DNA of 64,000 nt from Martinezella lusitana (GCF_016901135.1 NZ_JAFEVL010000010.1:186001-250000), one strand, 5' to 3'; counted from the first letter of the stretch, positions 29,137-37,126 are shown. Notes: generated from the sequence alone by a model not told the origin. Program-made: numbers and translations.

Positions 29137-29688
29137 CTAGTCGTTTGGCGCCTGGCGGACACGGGAGAACAACAGCGTTTCCTTGTCGCCGAAGCGAACC
29201 GGCGTCGGATCGCTATATCCCGCCTTTTCGGCAACGCGGATCGAGGCCGTATTGTCGGGCGAAATCAGACAGACGCTGCGTTCAAATCGAGCCTGCTCAT
29301 CGAGCCAGGCAACGGCGGCCGTCAGGGCTTCCGTGGCGAACCCCTTGCCGTGCGCCCATGCCGAGAGCGCCCAGCCGGCCTCGGGAATACTCCTGATCGA
29401 TGGTTCCATGACGCGATGAAAATCGGCAAAGCCGAGGTCGCCGACATAGCGGCCGGAAGACTTCTCGCGGATCGCCCAGTAGCCATGTCCCAGAAGCGGC
29501 CAGAGCCCGTGATAGGAAAGCATCCGCATCCACGATTCCCTTGATGTCGATACCAGATTGCCGAAAATATGCTTCACGACCAGAGGGTCGCTCCACATGG
29601 CGGCGAGGGCCCCGAAGTCGTCGAGCGTATGCCCCGTAAGGAGCAGGCGTTCGGTTTCCAATGGCGGCGGAGATGTCATCGGTTTCAT
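29137..29688 (-). CDS. GNAT acetyltransferase, RimJ/RimL type (183 aa)
   Basis: Ribosomal-protein-type N-acetyltransferase fold: LETERLLLTGHTLDDFGALAAM at the N-terminus, GYWAIREKSSGRYVGDLGF in the centre, and the acetyl-CoA loop AHGKGFATEALTAAVAWLDE. The C-terminal NTASIRVAEKAGY is the usual last motif. The start is uncertain between Met codons at 29688 and 29679. Convergent with ogt. Substrate unknown. Confidence 0.9.
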   Translation of the reverse strand: MKPMTSPPPLETERLLLTGHTLDDFGALAAMWSDPLVVKHIFGNLVSTSRESWMRMLSYHGLWPLLGHGYWAIREKSSGRYVGDLGFADFHRVMEPSIRSIPEAGWALSAWAHGKGFATEALTAAVAWLDEQARFERSVCLISPDNTASIRVAEKAGYSDPTPVRFGDKETLLFSRVRQAPND

Positions 29689-29861
29689 GAGAGCGGCTCG
29701 CTGAGATTTAGCTTCGGGAATTCTGCTGCAGACGTTCGGCAAGATGGCTATCATGGGATGGCATCCCAATCCTAGAGCCTTGAGGTCGTCCCGCCATGTC
29801 CGCGAGGAGATCAAGAGTGTGACATGGCCCCCGGCCGGATGGCGGGGGGCCATGATCAAGG

Positions 29862-31049
29862 TCAGCTGAACGCGGCCGCCCGTACCCTGTAAAGGGAGAG
29901 GGCAATCAGCAGCCCGGCCGCCGCGGCAACCGTGCCGATCAGGAAAACGCTGTCATAGCCGGCGCGGTCGGCCAGCAGCCCGGCCAAGGGCCCTGTCAGG
30001 CCATAGGCCAAATCCTGGAATGCCGAGAAGCCGCCCAAGGCAGTGCCGCGCAGATGCGGCTGCACCAGGCGCACGACCTCCTGTCCCATGGCAGGGAAGA
30101 TCATCGAGCATCCGAGCCCCGTCAGAAACGCGCCCACCAGAGCAAGGACCGGATCGGTGGCATTCCAGATCAGGAATTGCCCCACGGTTTCGACGGCGAG
30201 CGATCCCACCGCGACCCGCAGGCCGCCGATGCGATCCCGCAGGTGGCCGAAGAGTACACGCACCAGAACGAAGCCGCCGCCGAAGGCCGTCAGGCCAAGC
30301 CCGGCATAGCTCCAGCCGCGGTCGAGGAAGTAGAGCGTGAAGAAGGCACCGATCGCAGCGAAGCCTATGCCCTGGAGGCATACGATGGAACCGTGCAACC
30401 AGATCTTGCCGACCACACTCCAGAACGGTGGGCGCTCTGTGCCGGGATGAGCGGCAACGCCGGGAACCAGCCAGATTGCCAGCAGCCCGAGGCATGGTAG
30501 AACGGCGCCGATCGCTATCGCGCCGGCAAAACCGAACCGGTCGAGCAATACCAGGCCGATTGGACCGCCGATGGCAAGCGCGCCATAGATAGCGGCGCCG
30601 ACCAAGGCCAGCACCTTGCCCGAGCGCGCCGGACCGACGAACCCGATCCCCCAGGCGATGACGCCGACGGCAACCAGGCTTTCGCCCAGCCCGAGAAGCA
30701 GGCGGCCGGCAAGGAGGAGCAGGTAGGATGTCCATGGCGTGTGGACCAACAGGTCAGCGGCCAATGAGGTCAGCGCCCCCGCGGTATAGAAGGCCAGCCC
30801 TCGCGCCACCGCGGTCTTGGCGCCGCGGCTGTCCGACAGGCTGCCGGCATAGCCTCGCGTCACGATGGTAGCAAGGAAGGCGATGCCGACGCCGAGCCCG
30901 GCCCAGGCGTTGCCGAGCCCAAGCTGCTCGGTCACAAAGATCGGCACGATTGGAAGCGACATGCCGACACAAAGATAGGACATGAAGAGAATGGCGCTCA
31001 GCAGCAGAAGGCGGCCGTGCGCCGGGTCACTTGTCGAAGGGAAAGCCAT
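29862..31049 (-). CDS. MFS transporter, arabinose-efflux/YfcJ-like (395 aa)
   Basis: Twelve-helix efflux permease, homologous to the exporter at 22239. It shows SAILFMSYLCVGMSLPIVPIF as helix 1, the motif A-like VTRGYAGSLSDSRGAKTAVA after helix 2, and GRLLLGLGESLVAVGVIAWG. The start at 31049 has TGGAG six bases away. Its leader of more than 100 nt contains an intrinsic terminator before the start codon (31086-31126), suggesting attenuation, which is rare for this family. Confidence 0.92.
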   Translation of the reverse strand: MAFPSTSDPAHGRLLLLSAILFMSYLCVGMSLPIVPIFVTEQLGLGNAWAGLGVGIAFLATIVTRGYAGSLSDSRGAKTAVARGLAFYTAGALTSLAADLLVHTPWTSYLLLLAGRLLLGLGESLVAVGVIAWGIGFVGPARSGKVLALVGAAIYGALAIGGPIGLVLLDRFGFAGAIAIGAVLPCLGLLAIWLVPGVAAHPGTERPPFWSVVGKIWLHGSIVCLQGIGFAAIGAFFTLYFLDRGWSYAGLGLTAFGGGFVLVRVLFGHLRDRIGGLRVAVGSLAVETVGQFLIWNATDPVLALVGAFLTGLGCSMIFPAMGQEVVRLVQPHLRGTALGGFSAFQDLAYGLTGPLAGLLADRAGYDSVFLIGTVAAAAGLLIALSLYRVRAAAFS

Positions 31050-31085
31050 GACAATCTCCAGGCTTTCCTCGATCGGCGGAGGCAC

Positions 31086-31126
31086 AAAAAAACGCACTCC
31101 GACCGACGAGGATCGTTGAGTGCGTT
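31086..31126 (-). terminator. Intrinsic terminator in the leader of the MFS gene (attenuator candidate)
   Basis: Read on the minus strand, AACGCACTC (31126-31118) pairs with GAGTGCGTT (31099-31091) around an 18-base loop, and the 3' arm runs into seven T's (31092-31086). The start codon of the exporter lies 37 bases further on. No minus-strand gene lies upstream that would need a terminator, because the next gene is divergent, so termination here would act on the exporter's own leader. Confidence 0.6.
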
Positions 31127-31144
31127 GCTTGACGTCAAACGCTT

Positions 31145-31199
31145 ACGGCCAGAGTGACTGGCTGGCCGTTCCTTTAGGCGCGTGCGGAACGGGTGTCAA
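31145..31199 (-). promoter_or_regulatory. Promoter and inverted repeat of the MFS gene
   Basis: Minus strand: TTGACA (31199-31194), 17-base spacer, TAAAGG (31176-31171) as a weak -10. Just downstream is an 8 bp inverted repeat, ACGGCCAG (31145-31152) with CTGGCCGT (31162-31169). It overlaps the expected start of transcription, so it could be an operator or the first leader stem. Confidence 0.4.
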
Positions 31200-31286
31200 T
31201 ATGGCGAGCGCCGCCGTGTCCGGCCAGGCGCGCTCATCGTCGCTGACAATGTCGAGCTACCGTTATTGATAACAGCGGACGACAAC

Positions 31287-31346
31287 GTGCAACAAGTGAG
31301 TTGCACAAATGGTGCCATGCTGATATCTTGCAACCAACTTGTTGCA
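31287..31346 (+). promoter_or_regulatory. Promoter bracketed by two ArsR-type operators
   Basis: GTGCAAC-N6-GTTGCAC (31287-31306) and TGCAAC-N6-GTTGCA (31329-31346) are two copies of one palindrome, 41 bp apart centre to centre. Between and overlapping them are TTGCAC (31301-31306) and TATCTT (31324-31329) with a 17-base spacer. The ArsR protein encoded second in this operon is the obvious binder, giving autorepression. Confidence 0.7.
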
Positions 31347-31365
31347 CGAATGGAGGCGCATGAGG

Positions 31366-31878
31366 ATGTTTGACCGCATTGAGAAGCAGGTGGTGCTGCA
31401 TGCGCCGATCGAGCGTGTCTGGCGCGCCATTACCGATGTCGAAGAGTTCTCGCAATGGTTCGGCGTAAAGCTGAACGAGCCTTTTGCTCCCGGCCAGGCC
31501 ATAACCGGTACGTTCGAAGGAGCATTCGACGAAGAGACTTTGCGGCAATATCAGGTCTCACTGGGTCTCGATCCCACAGGCATCCGCCAGCCGCCGCACA
31601 ATGCGGTTTTCTGTACCGTCGAGCGTATGGAGGAGCCTCGATCTTTCAGCTTCCGCTGGATTCCCTACGGCATCGATATTGACTGCGATCCGGCGCGGGA
31701 ATCGCCGACATTGGTTGAATTCCGCTTGGAACCCGTTGCCGAAGGCACGCGGCTGACGATCAGCGAATCCGGCTTCGAAGGCATTCCAGCCCATCGGCGC
31801 AAACGCGCCTTCATGATGAATGACGGCGGCTGGACCGCGCAGATCGAGAACGTCAGGCGCCATGTCGAACGGGCGTGA
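31366..31878 (+). CDS. SRPBCC/AHSA1-domain protein (170 aa)
   Basis: Protein with the START-like/AHSA1 fold, which encloses a hydrophobic ligand cavity. FDRIEKQVVLHAPIERVWRAI and EEFSQWFGVKLNEPFAPGQ are typical; the C-terminal GFEGIPAHRRKRAFMMNDGGW matches the last helix. The start at 31366 lies nine bases after GGAGG (31352-31356); the Met six bases earlier is too near. The next gene (ArsR) starts inside its 3' end, so the two are translationally coupled. ArsR/AHSA1 pairs are common, and the AHSA1 partner may bind the inducing compound. Confidence 0.9.
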   Translation: MFDRIEKQVVLHAPIERVWRAITDVEEFSQWFGVKLNEPFAPGQAITGTFEGAFDEETLRQYQVSLGLDPTGIRQPPHNAVFCTVERMEEPRSFSFRWIPYGIDIDCDPARESPTLVEFRLEPVAEGTRLTISESGFEGIPAHRRKRAFMMNDGGWTAQIENVRRHVERA

Positions 31879-32191
31879 GCGTGAACTGGCAGGTGTCTTC
31901 GCCGCGTTGGGAGATGCGACGCGCCTGACCCTCGTCACGCGCCTTCTCGCCGCAGGCGCCTTGTCGGCCACCACCCTGGCGGAAGGCCAGGCAATCAGCC
32001 GGCAGGCGATCGTAAAGCACCTGCAGGTGCTGGAAGCAGCGGCATTGGTGGTTCACGAGCGTCAAGGCAAGGAAGTGCTCTATGCGCTCGATGCCAGCCG
32101 CATCGCGGAGGCGCGGGCGTTCCTGGATGCGATCTCGGCCGGTTGGGACCGGGCGCTTGTTCGCCTCAAGTCGCTCGTCGAGACGACATGA
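31862..32191 (+). CDS. ArsR-family transcriptional regulator (109 aa)
   Basis: Winged helix-turn-helix repressor of SdpR type: ELAGVFAALGDATRLTLVTRLL, AISRQAIVKHLQVLEAAALV as the recognition helix, and HERQGKEVLYALD as the wing. It has no Cys metal site of the ArsR/SmtB kind, so it is probably not metal-responsive. The ATG at 31862 overlaps the AHSA1 gene by 17 bp. Twin palindromes at 31287-31346 are its likely operators. Confidence 0.92.
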   Translation: MSNGRERELAGVFAALGDATRLTLVTRLLAAGALSATTLAEGQAISRQAIVKHLQVLEAAALVVHERQGKEVLYALDASRIAEARAFLDAISAGWDRALVRLKSLVETT

Positions 32192-32220
32192 TGACCGACG
32201 GCCTACAGTGCGCATGCGAT

Positions 32221-32249
32221 GTGAACGATCGCCGCTCTTCCTTGGGCGA
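32221..32249. terminator. Possible hairpin terminator between convergent genes
   Basis: GTGAACG (32221-32227) pairs with CGTTCAC (32243-32249) and an inner CGCC with GGCG, with a small internal bulge. It lies between arsR and the convergent HxlR gene. No T-run follows, so intrinsic termination is not certain. Confidence 0.35.
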
Positions 32250-32255
32250 TGCCGT

Positions 32256-32687
32256 TCACTCAGGCATGTCGATCCGAATCGGACGTGTTCCGATCGGAGC
32301 GCCGGTCGCACGATCGATCATGACGGGATCGATCTCCGTTCCAGTCTCGGCGTCGAAGAACCGGGTGACCCCGTCCGCGTTGCGGTGCTTTCGCCCCCAC
32401 GCGCCGATCGCGAATAGGACAGGCAGGAAGTCCCGACCCGCCGCACCCAGCACATATTCGTCGCGCGGCGGCCGCTCCGAGTAGCGCCGTTTCTCCAGAA
32501 GTCCCTCTTCGGTAAGCGCGGTGAGCCGACGCGTCAGGATCGTCGGAGCGATGCCGAGGCTTTTGCGAAACTCGTCAAAGCGGGTGAGCCCGGCATGGGC
32601 GTCGCGCAGGATCAGCATGCTCCATGCGTCCCCCACCAATGCGAGGCTGCGGGCGATCAGGCATGGCTGGTTTGAAAGATTTTGCAT
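32256..32687 (-). CDS. HxlR-family transcriptional regulator (143 aa)
   Basis: Winged-helix regulator of the HxlR (MarR-like) family: CLIARSLALVGDAWSMLILRD at the N-terminus with the typical single Cys, FDEFRKSLGIAPTILTRRLTAL as the recognition region and YSERPPRDEYVLGAAGRDFLPV as the wing. The start at 32687 is the Met before QNLSNQPC. It is divergent from the dehydrogenase gene at 32777, the usual layout for HxlR and its target, with repeated half-sites between (32691-32729). The conserved Cys could sense electrophiles, as in YodB/HypR. Confidence 0.93.
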   Translation of the reverse strand: MQNLSNQPCLIARSLALVGDAWSMLILRDAHAGLTRFDEFRKSLGIAPTILTRRLTALTEEGLLEKRRYSERPPRDEYVLGAAGRDFLPVLFAIGAWGRKHRNADGVTRFFDAETGTEIDPVMIDRATGAPIGTRPIRIDMPE

Positions 32688-32690
32688 GTT

Positions 32691-32729
32691 AGTATCTTTT
32701 TGATAGTGACTTACTCTCAAATTGATAGT
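32691..32729. promoter_or_regulatory. HxlR operator region
   Basis: TTGATAGT occurs twice as a direct repeat (32700-32707 and 32722-32729), 22 bp or two helical turns apart. Each copy is half of an imperfect palindrome: AGTATC-N5-GATAGT and ACTCTCAA-A-TTGATAGT. The region lies in the divergent gap between the HxlR gene and the SDR gene. Confidence 0.5.
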
Positions 32730-32776
32730 AACTGAGTCCGCATCGGTGTTCCACGACAAAATGAAGGCTGAGACAG

Positions 32777-33592
32777 ATGAGCAATAAAGAGCGCGGCGTC
32801 GCCCTCGTCACGGGCGCTTCCTCCGGCATCGGGCTGGCGACAGCGCGAGCGCTGCGCCGCAATGGTTACCGGGTGTTCGGCACCAGCCGTAAGCCGATGA
32901 CCGACACTTCGGATGGTGTGACGATGCTGGTTTGCGACGTCACCGACGATGGGTCCGTGCAGAGCGTGGTCGACGATGTCGTGAGCCGCGCGGGGCGCAT
33001 CGATCTCCTCGTCAACAATGCCGGGATCGGGTTGCTCGGAGGGGCCGAAGAGTCTTCTGCCGTACAGGCAAAGGCTCTGTTCGATGTGAATGTCTTCGGC
33101 GTCGTGCGTCTGACGAATGCGGTGCTGCCCATTATGAGACGCCAGCGAAAGGGCAGGATCATCAACATGAGCTCCATCCTCGGTCTCATACCCGCCCCCT
33201 TCAACGCCCTCTATGCATCGACCAAGCACGCGATCGAGGGCTATTCGGAATCGCTCGACCACGAGGTGCGAACGCAAGGCATTCGCGTCGTGCTGGTCGA
33301 GCCTGGCGTCACCCGCACGTCTTTCGAGGAAAATCTCACGCGTGCTGATCAGCCGCTTCCCATCTACGACACCGTTCGCGCCGATGCGGAAAAGCTGATG
33401 CGGGAGATCGTCGAGACGGGAGATGCACCCGAGATCGTCGCCGACATGCTCGTTAAGGCGGCCAATGCGGCATCACCGAAGAGACGTTACACCGCAGGAA
33501 AGGTGGCAGGCCAGGTCCGCTTCATACGCCGCTTCCTGCCCGAGTCATTCGTCGACAAAAATCTGCGCAAATTCAACAGGCTTCCCGCCTGA
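32777..33592 (+). CDS. Short-chain dehydrogenase/reductase (271 aa)
   Basis: Classical SDR: nucleotide-binding GASSGIGLATARAL (TGxxxGxG), NNAGIG, the Ser of MSSILGLIP and the catalytic YASTKHAIEGYSESL (Tyr-x-x-x-Lys). It has the extended C-terminal loop with EPGVTRTSFEENL. Under likely HxlR control; the downstream MDR gene at 33633 follows after 40 bp and is probably cotranscribed. Substrate unknown. Confidence 0.94.
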   Translation: MSNKERGVALVTGASSGIGLATARALRRNGYRVFGTSRKPMTDTSDGVTMLVCDVTDDGSVQSVVDDVVSRAGRIDLLVNNAGIGLLGGAEESSAVQAKALFDVNVFGVVRLTNAVLPIMRRQRKGRIINMSSILGLIPAPFNALYASTKHAIEGYSESLDHEVRTQGIRVVLVEPGVTRTSFEENLTRADQPLPIYDTVRADAEKLMREIVETGDAPEIVADMLVKAANAASPKRRYTAGKVAGQVRFIRRFLPESFVDKNLRKFNRLPA

Positions 33593-33632
33593 ACCCTGTC
33601 GCCGCAACCTTAAGAGAAGAAAGTCAGTACTC

Positions 33633-34634
33633 ATGAAGGCATTCCTGATCGATCGCTACGCGAAAGGTGTTGCTCTGCGGCTCGGCGAAGTACCCGAACC
33701 GGAGTTGCGGGAGAGCGACGTCTTGGTCGAGATCCACGCCGCAAGCGTGAACCTCCTCGACGCCAAGATCAGGGACGGCGAGTTCAAGCTTATCCTGCCT
33801 TACCGCCTGCCGCTGGTCCTCGGCAACGATGTGGCGGGTCTCGTGGTCCGGGTCGGGTCCAAGGTCCGGCGCTTCAAGCCGGGCGATGAAGTCTATGCGC
33901 GTCCGTCCCAGGACCGCATCGGCACGTTCGCGGAATTGATCGCGATGAACGAGGCCGATGTGGCGATGAAGCCGAAGAACCTGACGATGGAAGAGGCGGC
34001 ATCGGTGCCGCTCGTTGCCTTGACCGCCTGGCAGGTGCTTGTCGAACGCGCCAGGCTGAAGAAGGGACAGAAGGTTCTGATCCATGCCGGCTCGGGCGGC
34101 GTCGGGACGATTGCCATCCAGCTTGCCAAACACATCGGTGCGACCGTGGCGACGACGACGAGCACGGCCAATGTCGATCTCGTCAGAAGCCTCGGAGCTG
34201 ATGTCGTCGTCGATTACAAGAAGGACGATTTCGAAAAGGCCCTGCAGGGATATGATGTCGTGCTGAACAGTCTCGGCAAGGACACGCTGGAGAAATCACT
34301 TCGCGTTCTGAAGCCGGGCGGGAAGCTCATCTCGATTTCCGGTCCGCCGGATCCCGAGTTTGCCCGGCAGAACGGTTCCGGCTGGCTGCTTCAGCAGGTC
34401 ATGCGCCTGCTGAGCTTCGGCATCCGGAGGAAATCGAAACGCCATCGCGTCAGCTATTCGTTCCTCTTCGTGACGGCGAATGGCGGGCAGCTCGAGCAGA
34501 TCACTTCGCTGATCGAGGCGGGGGCCGTCAGACCCGTCATGGATCGGGTCTTTCCGTTTGACAAGGCCAACGAGGCGTTGGCCTACGTCGAGACAGGTCG
34601 CGCCAAGGGCAAGGTCGTGATCTCCGTGAAGTGA
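33633..34634 (+). CDS. NADP-dependent MDR oxidoreductase, quinone-reductase-like (333 aa)
   Basis: Medium-chain reductase without zinc ligands. MKAFLIDRYAKGVALRLGEV, ASVNLLDAKIRDGEFK, and the cofactor motif VLIHAGSGGVGTIAIQLAKHIGA are visible, followed by SLGADVVVDYKKDDF. It resembles plant-type reductases that act on alkenals and quinones. It is the second gene of the HxlR-linked operon. AGAGAAGA precedes the start. Confidence 0.93.
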   Translation: MKAFLIDRYAKGVALRLGEVPEPELRESDVLVEIHAASVNLLDAKIRDGEFKLILPYRLPLVLGNDVAGLVVRVGSKVRRFKPGDEVYARPSQDRIGTFAELIAMNEADVAMKPKNLTMEEAASVPLVALTAWQVLVERARLKKGQKVLIHAGSGGVGTIAIQLAKHIGATVATTTSTANVDLVRSLGADVVVDYKKDDFEKALQGYDVVLNSLGKDTLEKSLRVLKPGGKLISISGPPDPEFARQNGSGWLLQQVMRLLSFGIRRKSKRHRVSYSFLFVTANGGQLEQITSLIEAGAVRPVMDRVFPFDKANEALAYVETGRAKGKVVISVK

Positions 34635-34671
34635 AGCATGCCGCAACTGCAGCACTTTGCGCGAGCATGCG

Positions 34672-35073
34672 ATGTTTCAGAACCTGAAAATCAGCTATCT
34701 TGTCGCTGCGGGAGACGAGGGCTCATTTGTGAAGAACATTCAGATCATCGATGGTGCTGAAAACGCCACGTTCAGCATCTTTCAGGCCACGGACGACGAG
34801 TTTGCGGTGATCTTTCCGAACGATCAGGACATTGAGCTGTCCGAAGACTTTCACGAGCGCGTTGGCGATGAGCGCGCTCAAGCGATCCTGACACCCATTT
34901 GGGAGCGGCCGGTCTTGAAGCGCGAAGCCAAGGGGATTCACGGAACGCTCTATTACAACTGGCAGCGCAAACGCCACCATCTACCCGCATCGAAGCGTGA
35001 GGTAGATAGCGACGAGCACGGTATCAACGAAGCGCAGCGGCGCCTATTCCGGTCGGTTCGTAATTCCGTCTGA
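34672..35073 (+). CDS. Hypothetical protein (133 aa)
   Basis: No family recognised. The N-terminal half is a mixed beta/acidic segment (NIQIIDGAENATFSIFQ, ATDDEFAVIFPNDQDIELSE) and the C-terminal half is basic (YYNWQRKRHHLPASKRE). No signal peptide or membrane helix. The ATG at 34672 is the likeliest start, with TTG at 34657 as alternative. It is 37 bp after the MDR gene and could be the last gene of that operon. Codon usage matches its neighbours. Confidence 0.6.
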   Translation: MFQNLKISYLVAAGDEGSFVKNIQIIDGAENATFSIFQATDDEFAVIFPNDQDIELSEDFHERVGDERAQAILTPIWERPVLKREAKGIHGTLYYNWQRKRHHLPASKREVDSDEHGINEAQRRLFRSVRNSV

Positions 35074-35154
35074 TATTTCCATACGGCCTCGATCGCGAGC
35101 GGACAGCGCTCTCATCCATTACTAGATGCCGGCGCTGCCGGCACGACGATAGTC

Positions 35155-35973
35155 TCACACCCGATGCGCGGCTTTCGAGACAGCCTCCCACGCTTCCCAG
35201 GTTTTCATCCGCTCGTCATAGGCCTCGCGAACCATCGAAAGATTGTCGCCCAATATCAGTCGCAAAGGCGGATTGTCGGAATCGACGAGCTTGGCGATGG
35301 CCGGCCAGGTTGCCGCCGGATCGCCAAGCATTTCGCCCGTCAGCATCTGAGCAAGATCGTCCCGGGCTTTGTCGTAAATCGCCATCGGCTCGGCGGTTTT
35401 CAGCGAAGTCCCGCTCAGGAAATCAGTCGCATAGGCACCAGGCTCGATGATCGTCGTTTTGATTCCGAAGGGGCTAACCTCGGCAGCGAGTGCTTCGGCA
35501 AAACCCTCGATTGCGAACTTCGTCGCTTCGTAGATCCCGGCCGTCGGAACGGCGAGCAGGCCGGCCAAGCTCGAAACGGGAAGGATGTGACCGCTGCCTT
35601 GCTCGCGAAGAAACGGCAACGCGGCCTGAACGAGGGAAATCGTGCCGAATACATTCGTCTCGAAGACAGCCCGCATGTCGGGAAAGCTCGTCTCCTCGAT
35701 CGCACCCATGAGGCCGTAACCCGCATTGCTCAAAATGATATCGAGCCGGCCAAAGCGGGCGTGTGCCGTGGCTACCGCCTCGAACACGACGTCGCGGTCG
35801 GTGACGTCGACACGCATCGGCAACACCCGGTCGCCATAGGCGCTGACCAGATCAGCGATGGAATCCGGATTGCGCACCGAGGCGGCAACCTTATCGCCAC
35901 GTGCGAGGGCTCCTTCCGCCCAGAGGCGGCCGAAACCGCGTGCAGCTCCCGTGATAAACCAGATCTTGCTCAT
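35155..35973 (-). CDS. Short-chain dehydrogenase/reductase (272 aa)
   Basis: Classical SDR with GAARGFGRLWAEGAL as nucleotide loop, LSNAGYGL, VSSLAGLLAV for the catalytic Ser and YEATKFAIEGFAEAL for Tyr/Lys. It is close in type to the enzyme at 32777. GGAAGGG lies upstream of the ATG at 35973. It is divergent from the TetR gene at 36078, whose half-sites fill the gap, so TetR probably represses it. Confidence 0.94.
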   Translation of the reverse strand: MSKIWFITGAARGFGRLWAEGALARGDKVAASVRNPDSIADLVSAYGDRVLPMRVDVTDRDVVFEAVATAHARFGRLDIILSNAGYGLMGAIEETSFPDMRAVFETNVFGTISLVQAALPFLREQGSGHILPVSSLAGLLAVPTAGIYEATKFAIEGFAEALAAEVSPFGIKTTIIEPGAYATDFLSGTSLKTAEPMAIYDKARDDLAQMLTGEMLGDPAATWPAIAKLVDSDNPPLRLILGDNLSMVREAYDERMKTWEAWEAVSKAAHRV

Positions 35974-36007
35974 GATTTCAGTCCCTTCCGATCGGCCGTG
36001 CCGACGC

Positions 36008-36076
36008 TCTGACATTTTTAGTCTATGTGTCAGATAGCACTATTGACATAAATGGTCAATATGTCAGAATGTCAGC
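36008..36076. promoter_or_regulatory. TetR half-site array in divergent promoter region
   Basis: TCTGACA (36008-36014) is inverted relative to TGTCAGA (36028-36034), and TGTCAGA recurs at 36062-36068 with TGTCAGC at 36070-36076. TTGACA (36043-36048) followed by GGTCAA (36054-36059) forms another inverted pair. The array covers the whole gap between the SDR and tetR start codons. Confidence 0.5.
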
Positions 36077-36077
36077 C

Positions 36078-36665
36078 ATGAGTGATCCAGCAAGCAGTCG
36101 TCGGTCGCATATCGTCGGGGCGGCGACATCGATATTCCTGCGTTACGGTTTCGGCCGGACGACGATGGCGGATATCGCCCAGGCAGCGGGCCTGACGCGA
36201 CCGACCCTCTACCTCACGTTTCCGGACAAGGAGTCCGTGTTCCAGGCGGTCGTCGAAGCGATGATCGAAGAGAAAATGTCGCAGATCCGAACCGGAATTT
36301 CGGACCTCCCCACGGTCGACAGGAAGCTCCTGTATGCCTGCAACGCCTGGGCGGCCGAAGGGTACGAGCTGGTGCAGGCACACCCTGACGCGCGCGATAT
36401 GTTCGACCTCGGCTTTAAAAGCGTCTGCGCCGCCTATCAGGCTTTCGAAGATCTGATTGCCGACATCCTGAGGGACGCTGTTGACCGATCGGCGCTCGAC
36501 CTGTCGCCGGCAAAGCTGGCACGGTCGATTGTCTATGCCCTCAAGGGCTTCAAGGATGTCGCAACCAGCAGCGCAGATCTGCGAACCCTGATCGCTACGC
36601 ATGTCGCAGTCGTCAGCGCCGCACTTTCGCCGCTCTCCAACAAAGATGGGACGCGCCCAAAATGA
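36078..36665 (+). CDS. TetR-family transcriptional regulator (195 aa)
   Basis: Repressor with an N-terminal helix-turn-helix (RSHIVGAATSIFLRYGFGRT, MADIAQAAGLTRPTLYLTF) and an all-helical ligand domain. The start is uncertain: Met at 36078 or 36069 fit, and no Shine-Dalgarno sequence is evident for either. The stop overlaps the following SnoaL gene (ATGA), so both are cotranslated. Repeated TGTCAGA half-sites upstream are its probable operators. Confidence 0.92.
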   Translation: MSDPASSRRSHIVGAATSIFLRYGFGRTTMADIAQAAGLTRPTLYLTFPDKESVFQAVVEAMIEEKMSQIRTGISDLPTVDRKLLYACNAWAAEGYELVQAHPDARDMFDLGFKSVCAAYQAFEDLIADILRDAVDRSALDLSPAKLARSIVYALKGFKDVATSSADLRTLIATHVAVVSAALSPLSNKDGTRPK

Positions 36666-37126
36666 CTGTTCAGACGTCAATATCGCCAGAAGAAGCCGCC
36701 GACAGGCTCGCAATCCGCCAGCTCATCGACGCCTATGCCCACTGCGCCGACAGGCGGGACGCCAAGGGGCAAATGGCTCTCTTCACCACCGATACGGTTT
36801 TCCAGGTCTTCATGGACAGCCGATCGGCAGAGCCCACGCAGACGCTGCACGGCCGGGATGCCCTCGCTCCGGTGTTCGAAAATCTCAACACCTACCAGGC
36901 CACGACCCACTTCAATGGCCAAAGTACCGTGGAGATCGAAGGAGACACGGCGAAGGGCGAAAGCTACTGCATTGCCCATCATCTGACCGTTGATGGCGAG
37001 AAGCGAAGCTTGATGGTCGCGTCGATCCGTTACCTCGATACGTTCAGCAAGACGAACGGGGCCTGGCTTTTCGCCGAACGCAAGTTGATGGTCGATTGGA
37101 CCGATACGCGCAGCTCCGTCGCTTGA
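36662..37126 (+). CDS. SnoaL/NTF2-like protein (154 aa)
   Basis: Cone-shaped alpha/beta NTF2 fold used by ketosteroid isomerases and small dehydratases. ADRLAIRQLIDAYAHCADRR begins the domain with the conserved Tyr and Asp; HGRDALAPVFENL and ATTHFNGQ follow, ending LFAERKLMVDW. It shares a 4 bp ATGA overlap with tetR. Activity unknown; such proteins next to SDRs often bind the same hydrophobic substrate. Confidence 0.88.
   Translation: MTVQTSISPEEAADRLAIRQLIDAYAHCADRRDAKGQMALFTTDTVFQVFMDSRSAEPTQTLHGRDALAPVFENLNTYQATTHFNGQSTVEIEGDTAKGESYCIAHHLTVDGEKRSLMVASIRYLDTFSKTNGAWLFAERKLMVDWTDTRSSVA

Noticed and set aside
31086..31199. Guanidine-II (mini-ykkC) or fluoride riboswitch
   Set aside because: The two-hairpin layout suggested it, but the required ACGR loops and fluoride core are absent.
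35111..35150. GCCGGC-rich inverted repeat as terminator between convergent genes
   Set aside because: The arms are only six bases, self-palindromic, and no T-run follows in either direction.
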